From Nicotiana tabacum (Eukaryota; Streptophyta; Magnoliopsida; Solanales; Solanaceae): DNA of 64,000 nucleotides. Location of the stretch: assembly GCF_000715075.1 (NCBI RefSeq), contig NC_134082.1, forward strand, positions 104,510,399-104,574,398, in the 5' to 3' direction. Below, one piece after another: positions 33,399-45,629 of this stretch; positions within the stretch are counted from its first letter, which is position 1, and every line of letters begins with the position of its first letter. The position numbers were made by a program, and so were the translations under genes. The notes below the pieces were generated by a model. The model searched no databases. It saw only the letters and a list, made by a program, of their open reading frames with translations, and had not been told where the DNA came from.

Positions 33399-36300
33399 TC
33401 AAACAATTTCCAGGGAACCATTTGATCTCGTGGACCCTGATTTGGTGGAACTGTTCTTGGTTACAGAATGAGGAATGGATCGCGTGGAACTGTTCTTCGT
33501 TACAGATTGGGAAATGGATCGCGTGGAACCTTCCTTAGGATTGGAATACATGATCAATGTTTTCACTATTTGTCTGAATTTCCTTCTATAAGTAGGAAAC
33601 TTAGAAACACTTCTAACCATTCCCACCATCCTGCCAAAAGCAACATAATTTCATCATTTACTGTACCACCACACTCAAATCCAAGAATAAATCTTGTTTC
33701 AACCCTTCAAATGTTAATGAAAATTTAAAGAAGAGGCTTACCTTCGGCTTATGCCTTCAATTTGAGCAGCTCTAAGAGAATCTTGAGGCGCCAAGCTTCC
33801 ATTTTCCCAGGCCTTAAAGCGTTCAGAATTGCTTTCGAAAAGTACAACTTTCTCTAAAAACCTCATTTCACCTTCTTCTAGACTTAGGACTCTAATTTGT
33901 TCCTTTAGGACCATAACTGGTTGGAAAAACCAGTCCAATAATCTGTCTTGAGGTCTGTTCAGGTGAGTGATCTCAAGATCCTCGAGAAGGAACAATCCGT
34001 ACGATCCAGCTTTAATGGAATAGAAGATGATCTGTAGAAATGTATAACATGGTAAACCAACATTCACGACTGCAACATCAAGTCCATGTTTCGCCTTCAA
34101 CCAATCATCTAGGTCGCTGGGAGTTATCACTTTCGCGTCCAATAATTCCTTGCCCCTTAATTCACATGATCTTATCATGTTCTGCCACACCTGTTACATT
34201 TTTTGTGAGATGTCAATTACCCAAATTCATAGTTTCCTAGACAAGAAAATAGGATTCAGTATATGAAATTTCTGTTGAATTGTGTGACCATCTCACTGGC
34301 CCCTTTCTTTACTTAATTATTTTCTCAACGTAGATATAGGGTCATAGGGATGTTTACTCGAGTAGATCATTTCACATGTTTGTCAGCATTCTTGCTAATT
34401 TAGCCTTTTCTTCTGGTGTACCTTTTACTAAAAAACCCGTAAAACAATGCAGAAAGAAAAGCATACCTGCACCGTTTTCACTTCTTGTATTGCCTCCCTG
34501 ACTGATCTAGATGAGGTTAGGCTCGGCACAAGCATTGCAGGTGCTTCAGCAAATATAGAGTTTAATCTGCCTTGTACTGAACCATTTCGTTTCACAGAGT
34601 ACTCCGACGAGTTGGATGACTTCTTGTTTCGATAACGAGGCCTGGCAAAGATTAAGCTGATCAGTAACTTAGATAAGAAAACAGCACAGAGTAAAAATGA
34701 AGAACTTGAGTAATTACTTTGGAAGAATGGACCCTTCTCGAAGATAAAGCCAATCGTTTGTATACTCGTCAAACTCTGCCACCATTGCAATCACAAAAGC
34801 AACACCTCTTTGGAAGGACCTTTCCTGAATTCAGATAGTTTTACTAATAATAAATCCGACTGTCACACTAAAATAGCAGAATTGAGAAACTAATGAGGCA
34901 AAGAAATAAATTAATTACCTGATAGACAATAACAGCACCATATAATCCAATGAAAAAGCTAGAGAAGATAGCCATTACAACACTTCCAATGACAACAAGA
35001 GGCCACAGAAGGATAGTCAATCCAGCAATAGGAATGCAAGCAGTTTCAAGAAATGGACCTTCGCGACTGATCAGATCATGTATGAGTCGGTACCATCCCT
35101 TGAACAACATAAATGGGCTCTTGACTACGGCTATAGCAGTGTAAAGAGGAATTTCCACAATCAGACCTAGTATACCAACCATGATACATCCTGGTACATG
35201 GATGAATCTGCAATACAAGACTAAGCATATTACTACATAATGTGTGAATTGTGAAATACTGGTATTCAATTCCCTGGACAACCACCATTCAATTCAACTA
35301 TCCGCTGGCTATTAGTGTATTTTAACCTTGTGAAGCAGGTTATTTTACGACATTAGTTACCCAACTAGGAATACTATAGATGGTTACATGTTGTTGTAGG
35401 TCATCTTAACTTTATGGTGTAAAAATATTGTACGATGTCCGTACACATAATTTAATCTCTTTTTGAATGGCTTCATCTACCTTATTTTTGGGTAATGTCT
35501 GCTACTTAATACTTATAAAACTTCCTAGAATTCATCCAAAAAAATCTCTTCTCATCTTCACTGATCAGTTCTTCAGACTTTTTCTTATCATTTTCTAGTT
35601 TCTACACTTAGCATTACCTTTTTTCCATCTTATTTTTCTTGATTGCTACTCTTTTTCTTTTCTTCCTCAGTATACTATTCCTAGTGTCGAAAATATCTTA
35701 ATGTGATTATTGAGGGCACGGAGGCGGAGCTAGAATTTGAAGTTTATGAGTTCTGAATTCGTCACCGAACCCATAACTCGTCTTAGCTACTGGGTTTGCA
35801 ATTAAATATTTATACGTATTTTATAAATTTTCTAATACAAACACTGAGTTTTAACAAAAGTTACCGACGAACCCATAGTTAATGCTCTCCCTCCGCCCCT
35901 GGGCGTGGGGGAAAGTCAACCACATTTATTGACTTTTTCCTCAAAATACTACTCCGTGCTAATAGAAAATGAGCATGATACCGTGTACAACAATGAGACA
36001 GATTCATTCTCCCCTATTTCTTTTTTCTCTGAAAGTTTTTATATAGAAACAAACCTAAAAGGTTGAAGGTCAAGAGAAGAAGGCGAATGACGCAGCTCTT
36101 TCAAATACATTGGATAAGAATGATAACACATATCTGCACAATCTCGGACGGCAGTGCAGCTACCTTTTATGGTTCCCCATGTTCCATCCTAAAAGTTGAC
36201 CAAATCAAAATCAACAAAAAGACATTATAATACTAACTAAACTGCAGTACCAAACAAGAAGGGATTCTTACCACAATGCAATGAATAAACTTGTTAAATT

Positions 36301-36853
36301 CGTCGTCATGTCTAAAAGCTTCAAAAGCAGAAACCCAGGGAGCAAAGAAGCCATATCCAACTCCCACAAGAACAGTACCAGCTATGCTTAAAACCAACCA
36401 TATTCCAAATAACGCAGGCAAAGCAAACAAGAAAACAACTTTAAGTGGCGCATCAAATCTATTAGTCCTGTTCAAGAACGAAGAAATGCATGTTATAATC
36501 ATAAAAATACAGAATTCAACTTTGGACAATGGCCTAAGAAAAGCATTTACTTGAAAAGGGTGTAAACTGTCCAGAAAACATGTGCTGGGAAGAGACATAG
36601 GATTACTCCAACATTTCCTATAATAAGTATAAGGCCAGCAATTGGACCCACTAACACACCTGCATCATCAAATTTTGGAATTGAGAACCAAGAATGACAC
36701 ATAATATCAGAGCAAATAATCACAAATTCATATATTAAAAATCTTCAAGGGTAGAAAAGATTACTAACTTTTAAGAGCACCCAAAAGTAAAGCAGAGCAA
36801 AACGCAAAAACCACATAGACGGCATTGAGCCAATTGTCCACGTTGTTGGACAT
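33399..36853 (-). CDS. Multi-pass membrane protein, At3g27390-like family (nine exons)
   Basis: Apparently intact. Exons on the minus strand: 36853-36769, 36659-36551, 36467-36272, 36188-36055, 35207-34919, 34824-34718, 34641-34467, 34190-33742, 33630-33399. All introns are GT-AG and all phases join, giving 1776 nt and 591 residues, close to the roughly 590 I remember for the Arabidopsis relative. Residues 1-270 are mostly hydrophobic (NAVYVVFAFCSALLLGAL, GPIAGLILIIGNVGVILC, IPIAGLTILLWPLVVIG). They include the family motifs SPFMLFKGWYRLIHDLISRE and GPFLETACIPIAG. Residues 300-591 are mainly soluble (EFDEYTNDWLYLREGSILP, SLTSSRSVREAIQEV, LNRPQDRLLDWFFQP). The biochemical role is unknown; some annotations use the name steroid receptor-like, which I would not trust. 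The C-terminus has a 13-residue tandem duplication. Confidence 0.9.
33446..33523 (-). repeat. 39-bp in-frame tandem duplication in the last exon
   Basis: Units 33446-33484 and 33485-33523 differ at a few bases and encode two copies of a Ser/Thr-rich 13-residue unit (TRSIPHSVTKNSS type) near the C-terminus of the membrane protein. The frame is kept. Confidence 0.9.
35715..35903. mobile_element. Small TIR element (MITE) in an intron
   Basis: Ends CGGAGGCGGAGCTAGAATTT and GCTCTCCCTCCGCCCCTG form imperfect inverted repeats (CAGGGGCGGAG type). The body carries CGAACCCATA and TGGGTTTGCAATTAAATA words common to a Solanaceae repeat family. It lies in intron 4 of the membrane-protein gene, between exons ending at 36055 and starting at 35207. 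The superfamily is uncertain. Confidence 0.55.
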
Positions 36854-38578
36854 GTCTAGTTTTTGTGTTAAGAAAAAACAGAAACTGGGGAGATGAACTA
36901 AGAAGGACAATTTTGTTGAAATTAAACTTGGGATGAGAGAAAAAAAAGAGAGAAGCTGGGCGGGCAGGTTTCTGGGACAAGAGACAAAGAAGATGGAGTA
37001 TGATTTTAAACCAATTAGCTTGAAACGAAGACTCTTTAAGAGTTATTGCCTTGGTCCATGACGTAAGGAGGCTTCTAATTTTGCTTAGGGATGAGTCTGA
37101 GTCATTGGAAGATAATTTGGCGTGCAACTTTTGTTATATTATAATATCAAAATAATTTTGCACGACTTTTCTTTCTTCGCTATTTCTTTCATAAATTAAA
37201 GTCAGCTAACTTATTTTGAAAATCCTGGAAACACCAATAAAATATATTTTTGTCTTCTAGAAACTGAGGCGAAGAAGTTGAAATATTGCTTATGCTTCAA
37301 AAGGAATAGCTTCTACTACTTGATTTCTTCTCATAATAATTAATGTACCTGAAGTTCTGCTACCTATTTTCAAATGACTAAGATATTACAACTTAGACTG
37401 CAAGAAATCCACACAAAAACTAAGCCGAATTTCTAAATTTAGATATTACGAGCAAACTGCTATTATACTATAAATTGAAGTTGCAGTCTCATGATTTATT
37501 TCTTTTTACTTGATTATCTGGTATTCAGAATCTATTGATTTAAATTTTCAAAAGTGCAATATAAAAAGTTTAGCACTTAATATCTGCATCTTCAACTTAC
37601 ACATAACAAAATTCCCTCGCACATTCACCGCCTGCTCGTATCTCCAAAAAAAAAAAAAATTAAAAAGAAAAATATTACAAATACCACTTATTTTTCTGTG
37701 TAATATGACTAGAAGAGAAATGGGGGTTAAAACAAATTTTCTTTTTGCGGCAAAATAAGCCTTAGATACTACATTTGTTGAAGATATATATGGGCAATGT
37801 ATTTTTTTTTTCTTTGTAATTGGATGTGCTTTTATTACAAAAAGATTATGAAATGAAAATAATAGTAGTGAATAGTATAAGAAGCAAAGGAGGCATGTGG
37901 TGGGTTACGTGTGAAGCACAAAACAGAAAAGTTTCCGTCCTCCGACGGGGGCTGCCAAAGATGATAGTCAATGCTAGCAGGCGATTAATTTTGACTGAAG
38001 TGAAGAAACCGTCATGTTTTAGCTAATTGTTCCATAAACCTGTCAATTCATTTTCCTTAACCAATTGTCTTCCCTCTGGCAACTACATAAAAAACATAAC
38101 CACTAACCTAATACATGATCCAATTCCAAGAATGATTTGTTTTTGTCTTAATTATCACCAAACCTCGATCAATAAAATAGTCTTTCAATTGAAAATTTAT
38201 AATTATAAGCATAAGAATATAGCAAGCCGCTGATCAGTATTAATTGGTCAAACTCTTCCTCATTAGCCGTCCCTTTTTTGGTAATTCTAACGCTTTTCTA
38301 TCGTTTAATTGGTTGTTTTAATTTTTGCTTCATGCTCCTGAATATAAGAGAAAAAACTCGTTTATATATATAAGCGAAGTAGAAGAACATTTTAAGAAAT
38401 GCGAATTAAGAATGGATAACTGGGGATATAAAAAAGAAAATATTTCACGGAAAAAATCGGATAAATTCGATCAATTTTTTAAAGAAATACAAGATAGTTA
38501 TAGAGAAACAGAAACAGAATCTTATATATATATAGAGTCATGAATTAAGCTTAGTAGCAGAGGTCCATAAGTCTTACT
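36854..38578. other. Upstream region of the membrane-protein gene and intergenic DNA
   Basis: The first few hundred bases are the likely promoter and 5' UTR (minus strand). A poly(A) run lies near 37645. Open frames at 37820-38026 and 38325-38543 (72 codons, Lys/Glu-rich) match nothing I know and are probably fortuitous. No other element recognised. Confidence 0.45.
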
Positions 38579-38579
38579 A

Positions 38580-38845
38580 TGTTCAGTTTAGTTCCTATCT
38601 TTATTTTCTTGTTTTTACAATTAAGTTTCATTAAATCCCTTCTAGTAGGGATACGTGGCAGTCAATGGTGTAATAGGTTGTTACATTAGAATCTAATGCT
38701 GGATTCCTATTTAGCTGGCATATGTACGCATTTTTATCTTATCAGAAATATTATCCAACTTTCTCTCTATCTTCTTCTTCTTTCCCTCTCCTTCCCTATT
38801 CTGCTTCTTCACGACTGAGCTTGTTTATAGCTCAACTCGTGATAT
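38580..38845 (+). repeat. Probable 5' LTR of the Reina-like element (borders approximate)
   Basis: Non-coding sequence with a pyrimidine-rich stretch (38760-38812) just upstream of a tRNA-iMet primer site. TGTTCAGTTTAG near 38579 is a possible start. The end before the primer site (GATAT) lacks a clear CA. The 3' LTR is outside the window, so neither border can be confirmed. Confidence 0.4.
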
Positions 38846-38858
38846 TGGTATCAGAGCC
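38846..38858 (+). other. tRNA-iMet primer-binding site
   Basis: TGGTATCAGAGCC, complementary to the 3' end of initiator tRNA-Met, 23 bases before the gag ATG at 38881. It marks the 5' end of the Reina-like internal region. Confidence 0.88.
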
Positions 38859-38880
38859 ATTCGATTCTCGTGGATAACAA

Positions 38881-39987
38881 TGGCTGACGCTGAAAAATTC
38901 AAGGGCCTCGAAGAAGGTATGAAAAAACTCGAAACCTAGCTGGAATCCATGGCTACGGAGAATGCAAGGTGTTTTGAATCACTGGAATCTAGTCAAAATC
39001 AATTTTCCTCTCAGCTAAGGGAAACACAAGAGACGAATCGGAGGTTGGAACTAATTATTTCTCAGATCGATGCCTTGAAGAGAGCATAAACTGTTGCTTC
39101 TCCCAGATCCATGGCGTCTTCAGCACAAGGACCACTGATAATACAAGAATCTGGGCCAGTTTCGAACTAAATGTGAGCAGTTTTTTGAAATTTATCAGAT
39201 CCCTGAACAAAGCAAAATGAGCTATGTGTCTGTGCATGTGAAAGACAAGGCAGATATATGGTTTGATAGCCATATCCTGGAGAAGAAGGGGACTAACTGG
39301 CCCGTGTTTCACGCAGAAGTTTGTAGGAGGTTTGGGAGTGTGAGATCCATTGATATTGTGGACGAATTTAACAATTTGAAACAAACAGGTAGTGTGGAAA
39401 GCTATCAGGAGAAGTTCGAAGAGCTGAAATCATACATGTTGTTGGTAAATCCCCTCTTGAATGACATTCATTTCATTTCCAGCTATATCAGTGGCCTTAA
39501 ACCCGAATTAAAACCCCTAGTAGGACTAGCAAATCCCATTTGCATGATGGATATATTTGACTTAGCTAAGTCTTATGAAGCCTCTTTTAAAGCTCTCCTT
39601 AGATCCACCACTCCCAGAATAACCTATATCCCAAATAGTCCCCAACCTACTTCCAAAGCCATTATACCCTATCAAGGAACCACTCCCCAGAACCTAAAAT
39701 ACAGAGTCTTGGTTCCCAAGCCCAGAGTTCCCTTCAAACCAAACTAACTTTCTGATATAGCAAGAGATAAAGGCCTTTGTTATAGATGTTTGGAGAAATA
39801 CCACCTTGGCCACCAGTGTAAACCTAAAATATTGAATGTTATTGCTTGGGAAGGGGTAGAACTATATGGACATGTGCAAGCTATTCAGGAAGAAGGGGAA
39901 GGTAGTGGAAGTAAAAATGAGGTGGAAATAGAGGAGATTCCTAAAGAGGAGCAGGTGAGATATCATTATGTGTTGCTATGGGAGTGA
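38881..39987 (+). pseudogene. Reina-like gag (broken)
   Basis: The ATG at 38881 opens a coiled N-terminus (MADAEKFKGLEEGMKKLE) with stops near 38937 and 39087, and a stretch expected before CEQFFEIYQIPEQ (about 39175) is missing. From 39217 the Gag core is good: MSYVSVHVKDKADIWFDSHI, VDEFNNLKQTGSVESYQEKF, SYISGLKPELKPLVGLANP. A CCHC-like knuckle (CYRCLEKYHLGHQC, about 39779-39820) follows after a stop at 39745. Capsid and RNA binding in the intact family. Confidence 0.82.
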
Positions 39988-40932
39988 CAAGTTCTTCCTC
40001 TAAAACTATAAAGATTCAAGGGTATGCGAAGAAATTGCCTATCACAATTTTGGTTGACTGTGGCTCTACTCATAGTTTTGTGAATCCGAAAATAGTTAAG
40101 GTCCTTAGATTAGAAGCAATACCTAGTTATGCTCCAATGAAAGTGAAAGTGGCTAATGGGGAATATATGTACAGTAGGGCCATCTGCCCTAATTTTTGTT
40201 GGAAGATGCAAGAGGAACCCTTCTATTTTGATGTAAGGCTGCTACAAGTAGGAGGGTGTGACCTAGTTTTGGGCATAGATTGGTTAGACTTGGTTGCCCC
40301 AGTGGTGTTGCACACTAGACCCCTCAGTATGTCATTTTTTAGAGGTGACACTTGGGTTACATTACTGAGTCTTCAACAAGATCCTAAACTGGTCACAACA
40401 GAAAGGGACAAATTGGAGAAAGTGTTTCTCAAGAATTCTAGGGCCACTGTGGCTGTTATCTGTACCCTCAATACTGCCCCTGTGTCCACTGAACCAGAAC
40501 TTCCTGAAGAAGTCACTAAGTTGTTGCAACTATATCAAGACATCTTTGAAGAGCCTAAAGGATTGCCACCTTCTAGGCCTTGTGATCACTCTATAACATT
40601 GGTACTTGGGTCTCACCCTTAAATTTGAGGCCTTATAAGTATTCATTTGATCAAAAGAATGCCATTGAAAACATGGTTGGAGAGATGCTGAAATCTCAAA
40701 CAGTGGTTCCCAGCCACTCTTGTTTTGCTTCTCCTACATTACTTCTGAGGAAGAAAGATAATACTTGGAGGCTTTGTGTGGATTATAGAAGATTAAATTC
40801 TCTAATTGTGAAGAACAAATACCCTATCCCCATGGTAGAAAACCTCTTAGATGAGCTCAATGGATCAACGATATTCTCAAAAGTGATCTTAGATCTGGAT
40901 ATCATCAAGTCAAAATCAGATTTGATGATGAG
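39978..40932 (+). pseudogene. Reina-like protease and RT N-terminal part
   Basis: Protease: ITILVDCGSTHSFVNPKIV, where the usual D-S-G is D-C-G, then GCDLVLGIDWLDLVAPVVL. The linker reads QDIFEEPKGLPPSRPCDHSI. A stop at 40621 precedes the RT start: RPYKYSFDQKNAIENMV, SPTLLLRKKDNTWRLCVDYR and KYPIPMVENLLDELNG. The frame then shifts slightly before the end, and the sequence is cut at 40932 by the Ogre-like LTR. The continuation is at 62061. Confidence 0.85.
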
Positions 40933-43900
40933 TGTCGCGCCCCCTTTTTCCTCGCGGAGTCCGAATTTCGACATTTCTTGGGAATAACTCATTTCCTTTT
41001 GGAATTGGGCATGGAATTTGAAGAGTCGCCACCTAACGGATTTAAGGTGCGTTAGGGCACCTAAAGCAAATAACTCAAAAAACCGGTTTGCATTACCAGT
41101 AATTGGGTAAGAACTCGAAATAACCTTGAGGGAAAGGTGTCAGGCACCCCTCGAGATCCACAATGGTGGGTCCCGTCCAAACTCGAATTAGTCTTAAGCA
41201 AACAAAGTAATTCAGACAAACAGACATTTTGTTTAAAAAATAAGGGATAAAGGGGGTCCTAGGTTTTTTAGCCTATAGGATCACTTCTGTGCAATGCTTG
41301 GTAATCGTCCCCAAGTTGGGGTGCTACACATAGAATTAGCGCACAGGTCATCATATCCTTTACTACCCAATTACCATCCCCTTAGTAGTTATATAAGTGA
41401 TTCTAATTAAACGTACTATATGCGTGTATTACCCGTCCCTTCCTTATGGACCTAGAGGTGTTTAAGATCTCTAATTAAGGTAGTTCTAGACTCTCTTAAA
41501 GTGCTTAAAAGGAGAAAATCGAAGCGACAAGCAAAAACAAATAGGACATTCACATAAAGGGACAATTAAAGGCTCACTTTTACCTCCTCACACAAGTAGC
41601 CAATAGCACGTCTCAAACAACAAGATTTCAGATATTTCAAAGGATACTAGAGCAGGATATCTAGGTGAGCATGACAAACAGAATATATGCAGCATTGTGT
41701 TAAAGCAAGGCAATAGAGACCTAATCAGTTTGCCTACTGATTTTAGGGCTTGCTGAATCTGGGTAATTCACAAATAATTAAACAAAGCACAGTTTTATAA
41801 TTTGCAAGATTTTAATTATCCTATAGGCTTGCCTAGGCATGGATCTGAGATATCCTATAGCATGATATCTAGTCGTAATCAGTGTTTTAATAGGCGAACA
41901 AACGATTTTAAACAGGCAGATTTTACTCGTTATGTCCTACAAACATGATGTCTAAGTGATGAATATTACAGGATTGATTTTATACGCATTTATCTTTATA
42001 AACATGATATCTAGGTGTTGGGACTATTTTTTTTAAAAAAACCTATGGTAGTTACTGATTTTATACGATATGAGCATGGTATTTAGGTGAATACAATAAA
42101 AACCTAAAGCTTGGTTTCTAATGCACATAAGACAATGAACGTGATTATTAGGTAGGATTAGTAACAACTTAGTGACAGGATTTCTAAGTGGACATGATTA
42201 TGCAGAACTTTTAGAAAGCAAAAGTTTCAGAAACAAATGATGCACCTCTAAACATATTCTCTAGTGCACAAAATGACCTATAAGCATGGTTTTCAATGCA
42301 AGTAGACAAGCATCATAATCCTAAGAGCATGATTTCTACCCGATTTACTCATAAAAATATATATAAATCCTTCACTTTTACTAATATCCCCAATATTTAT
42401 TTACAAGAATTATTATTACAGACCATAAATGAATTACAAAAATAATACTATACTATAGGGAGACTGGATAGGCCCAAAGTAAACTTGGAAAAAAATCAGG
42501 CCTTCAAACAGTCCAAAGTACCATATCTCATAGTGTCCAAGAGAAGGTATCCTGGTATGTCAAAGTTCCCAAGGGCCTGAGGGACCCCGGGCAATGCTCA
42601 CACCAAGATCCTTTTAAAGAGAAGTAGTTTTTGTGCAGTGTGGAAGGGCCAGCCCAGTGTGCCAGAGTTCAGAGGAATCTCATGGATTCCTAGGCAGTAC
42701 ACACACTGGAGGAGCAGAATCCTAAGTATTCTAAGAATAGGAGTGAGAGTGCTTGACCGAGTAGGAATAACTTTAGGAAAACAGTATAGAAGTAAAATAG
42801 AAGTGACATGTCGATTAAAACAATGAACAGGAAAGAGTAAAACTTAAGCATGCTGATCAAAGCAGTAAACATGAAAGAATATAGAATTATGTATATAGGT
42901 AGTTAGACTAGTGCAGAAGAGACATGGACATTAATAGGAATAGATAAACAGAGAATCATATAGGTTCAACTTCATAATGACATTAGAGATAGAAACATAC
43001 CAGTTAAGGGAAGCAAATAAGAGATAAAAGGTATGCAGGATTCAGTAGTCTAGCTTTGGCTTTCAGCCGGCTAGACAATCAATGAGCATAAGTAGCGGAG
43101 AGATGAGAGCAAATTATGTGTGAATGTGAGTTTTTGGTGAACTATTATTCGTGTTTTGAAGAGGCAGAGTGAGAGTATATATACAACACTTAGGGATCAA
43201 AACAAATAAGGTAAAGGAAATCACAGTTCAATCAATTAGAATCCATCAGCCAATTATAGAATCAATTCCAATAGAGAAATCCAGAAAAGACCCCTTTAAT
43301 TAGGGAGAGTCAGTTAACGGTCAGAACTGGGGTTTAACTAAGGTAAGAAATCAATACCATACCATATAGGGAGTCAGTCAAATCCCAAATCGTGCTGATA
43401 ATTAATTAAGGCAAGTATAATTAATCAAGGTCACAAATACAGAAATAGGTAAAAATCCCAGCAAATACTGATTTTAACGGGACAATTATTTGAATCCTTG
43501 ATAGTAATCAATCAGTAAAAATCTCAAAGAATAGTGAGTTTAACAAGAATGATTGTTCAAATCCCTAATAGAAAATTAATCAAGTAAAAATCCCAAAGAG
43601 TACTGATTTTAACAAGAAAGACTATTCAAATCCCTAAATAGAATCAGTCAATATGACTGGTTCACAGAAATAAACATAATTATGGGAAAAATTCGAAGAA
43701 ACCAGTGTCACAAACAAAAACATTTGGGGGTTTAAGCATATACACGAGAATCAATCAAGATAGTGAAGAACAATTAGTTTAAACACTGAAAAGTTAGAAA
43801 AAAAACCTTAGAAGAAGAGTTTGGGACGAACCTTAATTTCAGAAAGAGTGAAATAAATCGAAGCAGTTGACTAAAACAAAGATTTTCAAGGGAAACACCT

Positions 43901-44957
43901 GATAGTACTCGAATCATTTCAAATCTACAAAGATCTTAATAAATTCGAATAATAGCAAAACTAGGGTTTTCAAAAATAGTAGAGGTAAAAGAAAATCGGT
44001 CAAAAACTATGGATTTGCACTAAAAAAAAGAGAGGAAACCCATACTCACAAACGTGAAAGGCCACAAACAGGCCTATAGACAAATTTTGGCAAGAACCAG
44101 GTTGAATCTTCATGACATTCTCTCAAGGATCTATGTAATCAAACAGCCAGGGGGTATAGAAGGCTGGTAGTGGTCGGAGAATGCACGAAAACACCATAGA
44201 TGGGAACTTTTCGCCGGTGACGGCGATTAGGGTTTAGGTTGGGTTGAGAGAGAATTGGAGAGGCTAGGGAAACCAATGACGGCAGAAATGAAAGAGTGGG
44301 GAGGGGGGTTAGGGTTGGCTATTGAATTAAAATAGTAAGTATTATTGTGGATTGTTAATCTAAAAGATCAACAGCCACGATTAAATGGGGTTATTAGGTT
44401 GGACAGGTATATATTAGGTCTGGGGTTGAAATTGGGCTGGTATATTAAGGGGTTTGGGCTAGTTTAATGGGTTAGGTCCGAAAATAAAAGGAATAAAAGG
44501 GCTATTTGTTAAATACCCAATTAATTGAAAAAATACTTTTAAAAATAATTAAAAGGTTATAAAAAATAATTTTCATGCCTAGAAATGTTTTAAAACAATT
44601 ACTTAGTACTTTAAAAAATACAAAAATCTATTTTCTGGTAAAATAATGTAATAATGCATACATGGGCTATAATTGCAAAGTTTACAATTATAACCCAAAA
44701 ATGCAAATGTGGCTATTTGTGAAATAATTAAAACTTAGTACAGATACAAATGATAAGATTAAGTCACAAAATTATTATAAAACCATTTGTGATGCAATTA
44801 GTAATTGTTTGTATAAATAAAAATACTGGGATAAATTAATTAAAAACCCTAAAGATGCAGAAATTATGGAAAAAACATTAATTGATGCTAATGCATAGTT
44901 TTGGAGGTATATATGCATTTTGAAAAAATATTATAGGAAAAAAACTAGGTATCAACA
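40933..44957 (-). repeat. 3' LTR of the Ogre-like element, 4025 bp
   Basis: Plus-strand ends TGTCGCGCCCCC and GGTATCAACA; the LTR sits directly after the ATGAG duplication. It aligns with 57354-62055 along its whole length except for one block of about 0.66 kb missing here near 42785. No gene inside; apparent short frames are non-coding. Confidence 0.92.
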
Positions 44958-44970
44958 GCTGCCCCTCTTT
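44958..44970 (-). other. Polypurine tract of the Ogre-like element
   Basis: Minus strand AAAGAGGGGCAGC immediately before the LTR start TGTTGATACC. Confidence 0.7.
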
Positions 44971-45629
44971 ACCCGGGAAGGATGAAAGAGTTGTCAAGTA
45001 AAGATATGATGGTCAATTTTGACTGAGTAAGATGATTTGAGAGTCTTAAGTCGCACTCTGCTTTCCGAGATGCCTATATATCCTTTATTTTATAGGAATC
45101 AGGCCCTGTGTAGTTCGGGGTTTATCAGTGGAATATACCGATGAAGTTACCACAAGGACAGACACAAGGTTTCGGGGTAGGTGCAAAGGTTGCGGTCAAG
45201 TTTGAGACAGTATGAAGGAACTGGAGCGGGATTGCTCCTGTTGGAGTAGCGGTTTGCTCATCGGATCACCTGCAAGTAAAGATGTACTACAAGCATACAT
45301 CTGTGCATAAATTTAAACATGATGCAAATTCCCTTTGGACCATGAAAGATTCTCTTTGGACAGTGCAGATGACATCCTCAGACTATGATGTCCTAGGCTA
45401 TGAATTATGTGATAGGAGATTCACAGGCCATGAAATGATGTTCTCGGGCCGTGAGGATGGTGTCTCCGAACCATGACGCCTTTAAATAATGATGTGCATG
45501 TATTGAGAGATCCTTAGGCCATGATATGGTGTCTTCAGGCTATGAGGATGATGCCTTTGAACTATGACGCCTTTGAACAGGTTGACTATATATCAACCCA
45601 TGAGGTGCAGAGATATGATACCAAAAGTT
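44971..45629 (-). other. Ogre-like 3' untranslated region, distal part
   Basis: Contains one copy of a motif (45064-45125: GATGCC, TATCC, GGAATCAGGCC, GTAGTTC) that recurs at 47575-47625. About 45355-45600 is a degenerate run of short units built on GGCCATGA/GGCTATGA and GATGATG, possibly an older tandem repeat. Confidence 0.55.

Noticed and set aside
37820..38026. 68-codon plus-strand frame
   Set aside because: No domain, no conserved neighbours and no splice context.
38325..38543. 72-codon Lys/Glu-rich frame, considered as an organellar fragment
   Set aside because: I could not match it to any plastid or mitochondrial gene I know; AT-rich chance frame is more likely.
38846..38858. Possible tRNA gene
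   Set aside because: It is only the complement of a tRNA 3' end, that is a primer-binding site; no cloverleaf is present.
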